From the NCBI GenBank assembly GCA_902766345.1, contig CACXDK010000045.1, positions 1 through 11,420 on the forward strand: 11,420 bases of DNA, in the 5' to 3' direction. How positions within the stretch are numbered: position 1 is the first letter of the stretch; the number at the start of each line of letters is the position of its first letter. Source of the DNA: an uncultured Spirochaetaceae bacterium (GTDB taxonomy: Bacteria; Spirochaetota; Spirochaetia; Treponematales; Treponemataceae). Made by a program: the position numbers and the translations under genes. Below are positions 7,872-11,420 of the stretch, piece after piece. Below the pieces are notes generated by a model that was not told the DNA's origin, searched no databases, and saw only the letters and a program-made list of their open reading frames with translations.

Positions 7872-8340
7872 TGATGATAAAATTGTTCTTGATGCAGAAG
7901 CTGATGATTCTCTTCTTACAGTATTAAGGCGTGAAAAATATTTTAAAGTCAAATGCGGTTGCGATAAAGGCTTTTGTGGAAACTGTACTGTATTGCTAAA
8001 CGACAAACCTGTATCAAGCTGTAAAATACCAATAAGCCTTGTAAGAAATGAAAATATAGAAACATTAGAATTTTTCAAAAAAAATAATCCTTACTATGCA
8101 GATATACAGTCGGGCTTTAAAGAAGCGGGAATGAATTTATGTGGCTATTGTGAAGCAGGAAAAATATTCACAACATATTGGCTCATAAAAACTTTTCCAC
8201 ACCCAGAACTAAAAAACATACAGAATGCCATAAAACACTTGGACTGTTGCTGTACAGACCGCACTACATTTACAAACGACATACTATATGCAGCCGCTTT
8301 TAATCATGCAAGAATGGAACGTGGTGAAAATGGAAAATAA
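7849..8340 (+). CDS. 2Fe-2S subunit of a xanthine dehydrogenase-like complex
   Basis: A 163-residue two-cluster iron-sulfur protein of the CoxS/XdhC type (small subunit of molybdenum hydroxylases), expected to relay electrons between the large subunit and FAD. The N-terminal plant-type ferredoxin domain has C38, C43, C46 and C58 (CGCDKGFCGNC, then SSC). The C-terminal helical domain has C98 and C101 (LCGYC) and C133 and C135 within LDCCCTD, in place of the usual LCRCTG. All eight ligands are therefore present. The usual CGFCTPGM reads CGYCEAGK, an altered surround of the second cluster. AGAGGAG (7835-7841) sits seven bases before the ATG, inside the end of the large-subunit gene, so the start is well supported. 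The 3' end overlaps the FAD gene. Confidence 0.92.
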   Translation: MQIPLNLNDDKIVLDAEADDSLLTVLRREKYFKVKCGCDKGFCGNCTVLLNDKPVSSCKIPISLVRNENIETLEFFKKNNPYYADIQSGFKEAGMNLCGYCEAGKIFTTYWLIKTFPHPELKNIQNAIKHLDCCCTDRTTFTNDILYAAAFNHARMERGENGK

Positions 8341-9136
8341 AAATCACAACTTTTTAATAGCCAATACAATGTCAGACATTTTTTATCACTTAAAAAATGT
8401 TCAGGACCTGCAGATAATAGGCGGCTGTACAGGTAACGATCCTATAAGCGAACAATGCGCAACAATACGCTATATTCCAGAATTAAAAGTAACAGAAAAA
8501 CATGAACGCTATATAGATTTTGGTCCAGCAGTAACACTTTCCGAAATGCTCAGCCTAGGACAGTCAAACATGCCAACAGTCCTTTACGAAGCACTGGAAT
8601 CCATTGGCTGCTATCAGATACGAAACATAGCAACTCTCGGCGGCAATATATGTACAAAAGGACTAAAGCAGACATTATGGGCACCATTACTGGCACTTGA
8701 TGCACGTCTTGAAGTAAAAAACCAGACCAGCACAAGATACATTCCGTTTACAAAGTTTGAAGGAGTGCCTGAAAATTTTATTTTAACAAGAATAAGAGTT
8801 CCTATAGATGAATGGCAAATAGCCATATTCAAAAGAATAGGTCCTTCATCAAGAATTACACCAGAAAGTGCAGGATTTGTTTTTTTGGTCAACACACAGA
8901 AAAACATGATTGTCGATATAAAGATTGCGTTTGCAGGAAACGGAGTCTTTAAATCTCTTGAACTTGAAAATAAAATAATCGGTGCAAGAGTTCCGCTCGA
9001 AAAAAAATTCATTGACGATTTAATTACCGAAGCGGATATCATCTTTTCAGCACGGTTTGATAGCCCATTAGTAAATCCTATACTAAAGGCACAATTTTTA
9101 AATCTGCTCAAATACTCTCTTGAACAGCTCGCATAA
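8330..9136 (+). CDS. FAD-binding subunit of a xanthine dehydrogenase-like complex
   Basis: A CoxM/XdhB-type flavoprotein subunit, slightly short at 268 residues. The first flavin loop is IIGGCTGNDP (29-38), followed by DFGPAVTLSEML (63-74) and the signature YQIRNIATLGGNIC (95-108), which is fully kept. After it the usual SPxxDxxPxLLALDA reads KGLKQTLWAPLLALDA, so the conserved Asp is lost. The C-terminal CO-dehydrogenase-flavoprotein-like domain runs from about 160. I chose ATG 8330 because homology begins almost at once after it and the overlap is a short 11 bases; an in-frame ATG at 8288 would add 14 residues with no family match and no ribosome-binding site. It is the last gene of the operon. 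Electron output partner unknown. Confidence 0.87.
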   Translation: MENKNHNFLIANTMSDIFYHLKNVQDLQIIGGCTGNDPISEQCATIRYIPELKVTEKHERYIDFGPAVTLSEMLSLGQSNMPTVLYEALESIGCYQIRNIATLGGNICTKGLKQTLWAPLLALDARLEVKNQTSTRYIPFTKFEGVPENFILTRIRVPIDEWQIAIFKRIGPSSRITPESAGFVFLVNTQKNMIVDIKIAFAGNGVFKSLELENKIIGARVPLEKKFIDDLITEADIIFSARFDSPLVNPILKAQFLNLLKYSLEQLA

Positions 9137-9138
9137 AA

Positions 9139-9154
9139 CTTTTCTGACGAAAAG
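9139..9154 (-). terminator. Weak hairpin between convergent genes
   Basis: CTTTTC (9139-9144) and GAAAAG (9149-9154) form a perfect but AT-rich six-pair stem with a four-base loop. On the minus strand it is followed by TTTTAT, so it may end the ruvB-queA transcript. It starts two bases after the plus-strand stop. The stem is short and weak, so function is unsure. Confidence 0.35.
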
Positions 9155-9156
9155 CC

Positions 9157-10197
9157 TTACTTTATGAGCATTGCATCCCCATAAGAAAAGAAGCGATATT
9201 TTTCTTGGATAGCAATATTATACGCATTTAATATATGTTCACGAGAGGCAAATGCGCTAACAAGCATTAAAAGCGTTGATTCAGGAGTATGGAAATTTGT
9301 AAACATCTGATCAACAACTTTGAACTTGTATCCAGGATACATAAATATATGTGTGCTTCCTGAGCCACCATGTACAATACCGTTTTCATCGCTTGCACTT
9401 TCCAAAGTACGCACACTTGTTGTGCCTACAGCAAGAATAGGCCTTCCCTCTTTTTTAGCTGCATTAATCTTATCCGCAACATCATACGGTACTGTATAGA
9501 ATTCCTCATGCATCTTGTGCTGCTCAATATTTTCAGCCCTTACAGGAAGTAAAGTTCCCAAACCAACATGAAGAGTAAGCCATGCAAGATCAATACCTTT
9601 TTTTTGAAGCCGTGAAATCATATCTTCCGTAAAATGCAAACCAGCAGTGGGACATGCAGCACTACCTGTCTCTTTTGCATAAACAGTCTGATACCTCTCC
9701 CCGTCAACCTCAGTATCTTCACGTCTGATATATGGAGGTAAAGGAATGTGACCATTCCTTTCAAACCAATCTTCCATTACACGGAACGGAAACTTAATTG
9801 AACGGAATTCAGTTCCCTCATTTTCAGGGCTTTCTACAATGACACCTTCAGATCCGTCGGGGAACTTATATACATTTCCAGCCTTAACTTTTTTAGCACC
9901 CTTCACCATTGTATTCCAAGTATCGCCTTCTACACCAATTTGATTAAGGAACATAAATTCCTGCTCACGCCCACTTGTTGTTTTTATGCCGTAACAGCGG
10001 CTTCTACGCACCCTGCTGTTGTTAAACACCATAAGAGTACCGTCATCAATCAAGTCTGGCAAATCGCTCATCAATTTGTGCTGAACGTCACCGCTATTTC
10101 TTCCAAGAAGCATTAATTTATCTTCGCCACGCTTTCCAGAAGGTTTCTGAGCAATAAGCTCCTGAGGTAAATCAAAATAAAAATCGCTGGTTTTCAT
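9157..10197 (-). CDS. queA: S-adenosylmethionine:tRNA ribosyltransferase-isomerase
   Basis: QueA moves and isomerises the ribose of S-adenosylmethionine onto 7-aminomethyl-7-deazaguanine at the tRNA wobble position, giving epoxyqueuosine, the next-to-last step of queuosine synthesis. Characteristic blocks are all present: [15 protein letters not shown] (5-19), [11 protein letters not shown] (53-63), GHIPLPPYI (149-157), [14 protein letters not shown] (177-190), [11 protein letters not shown] (210-220), [11 protein letters not shown] (257-267) and [19 protein letters not shown] (299-317). The 346-residue length is normal. I chose ATG 10195-10197 because [11 protein letters not shown] matches the family start and AAGGA lies seven bases upstream; the reading frame extends 22 codons further but only with non-homologous sequence inside ruvB. 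It overlaps ruvB by 26 bases, implying translational coupling. Confidence 0.96.
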   Translation of the reverse strand: MKTSDFYFDLPQELIAQKPSGKRGEDKLMLLGRNSGDVQHKLMSDLPDLIDDGTLMVFNNSRVRRSRCYGIKTTSGREQEFMFLNQIGVEGDTWNTMVKGAKKVKAGNVYKFPDGSEGVIVESPENEGTEFRSIKFPFRVMEDWFERNGHIPLPPYIRREDTEVDGERYQTVYAKETGSAACPTAGLHFTEDMISRLQKKGIDLAWLTLHVGLGTLLPVRAENIEQHKMHEEFYTVPYDVADKINAAKKEGRPILAVGTTSVRTLESASDENGIVHGGSGSTHIFMYPGYKFKVVDQMFTNFHTPESTLLMLVSAFASREHILNAYNIAIQEKYRFFSYGDAMLIK

Positions 10198-11350
10198 TAC
10201 TAGTTCCTTTTCCGGGAGTAATTCCCAAATGTGTATAAGCTTTTTCCGTAACAATTCTGCCACGAGGCGTTCTTTGAATAAGACCTGTCTGAATTAAATA
10301 TGGCTCATAATAATCTTCAAGTGTATCCATTGATTCACCAATAGATATTGCCAGAGTATCAGCCCCAACAGGACCTCCTGCAAAATTACGGATTATAGAC
10401 AGCAAAATTTCCCTGTCATACATTTCAAGACCAAGAGAATCTATGCCAAGCCTCTCCAATCCCTCTTTTACAATGGAATCAGTAATCACTCCGTTTCCCT
10501 CAACCTGTGCAAAATCCCTCATTCTGCGAAGAATTCTATTTGCAACACGAGGAGTTCCGCGAGAACAGGACGCCATGAGCATAGAAGCACTTTTTTCAAT
10601 CTTTACATTCAAAATCGAAGCTGAACGCCTGATAATCTGAGCAAGTTCTTCCGTTGTATAAAAATTAAAACGCTGGATAATACCAAAACGGCTGATAAGC
10701 GGAGAACTTACCATTCCGGCTTTTGTAGTTGCACCTACAAGCGTAAAATGCGGAATAGGTATTCGCACAGTTCTTGCAGCAGCTCCCTGACCAATAACCC
10801 AGTCAAGCTCATAATCTTCCATTGCAATATAAAGCATTTCCTCAATGGCAGGTTTCAAGCGGTGAATTTCATCAATAAAGAAAACAGTTCCAGGTGCAAT
10901 CGTAGAAAGAATGCCAGCCAAATCCTTTGGCTTATCAAGAGCTGGTGCGCTTGTTACCTTAAACTCAGCACCAAGTTCATTCGCCGTAATCTGAGCAAGG
11001 GTTGTTTTTCCCAAGCCAGGAGGCCCAATCAAAAACAGATGATCAAGAGGTTCCTGACGCTCTCTTGCAGCATTTATAAACACTGAAAGATTTTTTTTTA
11101 TCGCTGACTGCCCAAGAAATTCATCAAGGGCATGAGGTCTTAAATTATTATCCTGAGCATCATCATCGGCAGCATAATCAGCACGCACAATATGAGATTC
11201 TGCAACCTCTTCTGCCCGTACAATTTTTGTTTGCCCAGAAGAACTTGCCGCAGCCTGTGCCGAAAGCTGAGCAACAATATTCATGCTGTCTACAGTATCG
11301 TCTGCCTTAGGGCGAGGATATTTGCTTTTAGGATTAACGCTTTTTGCCAT
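10172..11350 (-). CDS. ruvB: Holliday junction branch-migration DNA helicase RuvB
   Basis: RuvB is the AAA+ motor that, with RuvA, drives branch migration of Holliday junctions in recombinational repair. Visible motifs are Walker A GPPGLGKT (109-116), Walker [10 protein letters not shown] (157-165), sensor 1 GATT (206-209), the arginine-finger segment SRFG (220-223), sensor 2 GTPRVANR (265-272) and the winged-helix end [17 protein letters not shown] (361-377). The core begins at about [13 protein letters not shown] (69-81), so there is a longer-than-usual N-terminal tail of some 45 extra residues rich in Ala, Ser and Asp; total 392 versus about 335-350. GGAG lies eight bases before the ATG and the upstream stop overlaps it (TAATG), supporting the long start. 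Met23 is an alternative start. Confidence 0.97.
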   Translation of the reverse strand: MAKSVNPKSKYPRPKADDTVDSMNIVAQLSAQAAASSSGQTKIVRAEEVAESHIVRADYAADDDAQDNNLRPHALDEFLGQSAIKKNLSVFINAARERQEPLDHLFLIGPPGLGKTTLAQITANELGAEFKVTSAPALDKPKDLAGILSTIAPGTVFFIDEIHRLKPAIEEMLYIAMEDYELDWVIGQGAAARTVRIPIPHFTLVGATTKAGMVSSPLISRFGIIQRFNFYTTEELAQIIRRSASILNVKIEKSASMLMASCSRGTPRVANRILRRMRDFAQVEGNGVITDSIVKEGLERLGIDSLGLEMYDREILLSIIRNFAGGPVGADTLAISIGESMDTLEDYYEPYLIQTGLIQRTPRGRIVTEKAYTHLGITPGKGTSNENQRFLF

Positions 11351-11420
11351 TATGCAAGCTCCATAAGAGCATTACGGAATACAGACTGTTCCCTATCGCC
11401 AGCACTCTGCTTTTTAAATG
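11350..11420 (-). CDS. ruvA: C-terminal end of the upstream gene, probably ruvA (partial)
   Basis: The minus strand is open from the window edge to TAA at 11350-11352, giving 22 residues that end [14 protein letters not shown]. The stop shares one base with the ruvB start (TAATG). The ending resembles the last helix of RuvA domain III, which contacts RuvB and often ends in an ALxxL pattern, and ruvA commonly precedes ruvB. The identity rests mostly on gene order; the fragment is too short to prove it. Confidence 0.55.
   Translation of the reverse strand, partial: FKKQSAGDREQSVFRNALMELA

Noticed and set aside
8614..9111. 165-codon minus-strand frame inside the FAD-subunit gene
   Set aside because: Antisense shadow of a well-supported gene; the translation has no recognisable domain and no independent ribosome-binding site was noted.
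10198..10263. 22-codon upstream extension of queA
   Set aside because: It lies inside the ruvB coding end, has no match to the QueA start, and the internal ATG at 10197 has a well-placed AAGGA.

Overview
The window looks like a piece of an AT-rich, host-associated spirochaete chromosome, most likely a Treponema. The genus call is inference. It rests on the combination of a tmRNA, a lipid- or wall-directed SPOR protein with a long acidic linker, a soluble CapD-like dehydratase paired with a DegT aminotransferase, and three xanthine-dehydrogenase-like genes. From memory, T. pallidum carries a similar run around TP0077-TP0081, which needs checking. The low GC argues against T. pallidum itself. 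No mobile element, CRISPR array or tRNA gene was seen, and no gene-free stretch exceeds 300 bases.

Layout: (1) bases 1-158 hold the possible tail of an upstream gene, a strong hairpin terminator and a near-consensus sigma-70 promoter. (2) 159-520 is ssrA (tmRNA), with a readable proteolysis tag ending in FALAA. (3) 527-573 is a hairpin terminator with U-tracts in both directions, shared by ssrA and the genes that converge on it. (4) 602-2847, minus strand, is a two-gene operon: a small exported or membrane-anchored protein of unknown function, then an exported SPOR-domain protein with an RlpA-like beta-barrel. (5) 2980-9136, plus strand, is a tightly packed five-gene operon: a UDP-sugar 4,6-dehydratase, a PLP sugar aminotransferase, and then three genes resembling the molybdenum, 2Fe-2S and FAD subunits of the xanthine dehydrogenase family. 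(6) 9157-11420, minus strand, is queA, ruvB and the end of a probable ruvA, all overlapping.

The plus-strand operon is the most unusual part. The first two enzymes would make a 4-amino-4,6-dideoxy UDP-sugar. The three following genes keep the fold and length of a molybdenum hydroxylase, but the large subunit has lost every recognisable molybdenum-cofactor contact and has Lys where the catalytic Glu should be. The 2Fe-2S subunit keeps all eight cluster cysteines and the FAD subunit keeps its main flavin motif. This points to a full-length, translated complex that no longer does molybdenum chemistry and is expressed together with sugar-nucleotide enzymes. Its function is unknown.
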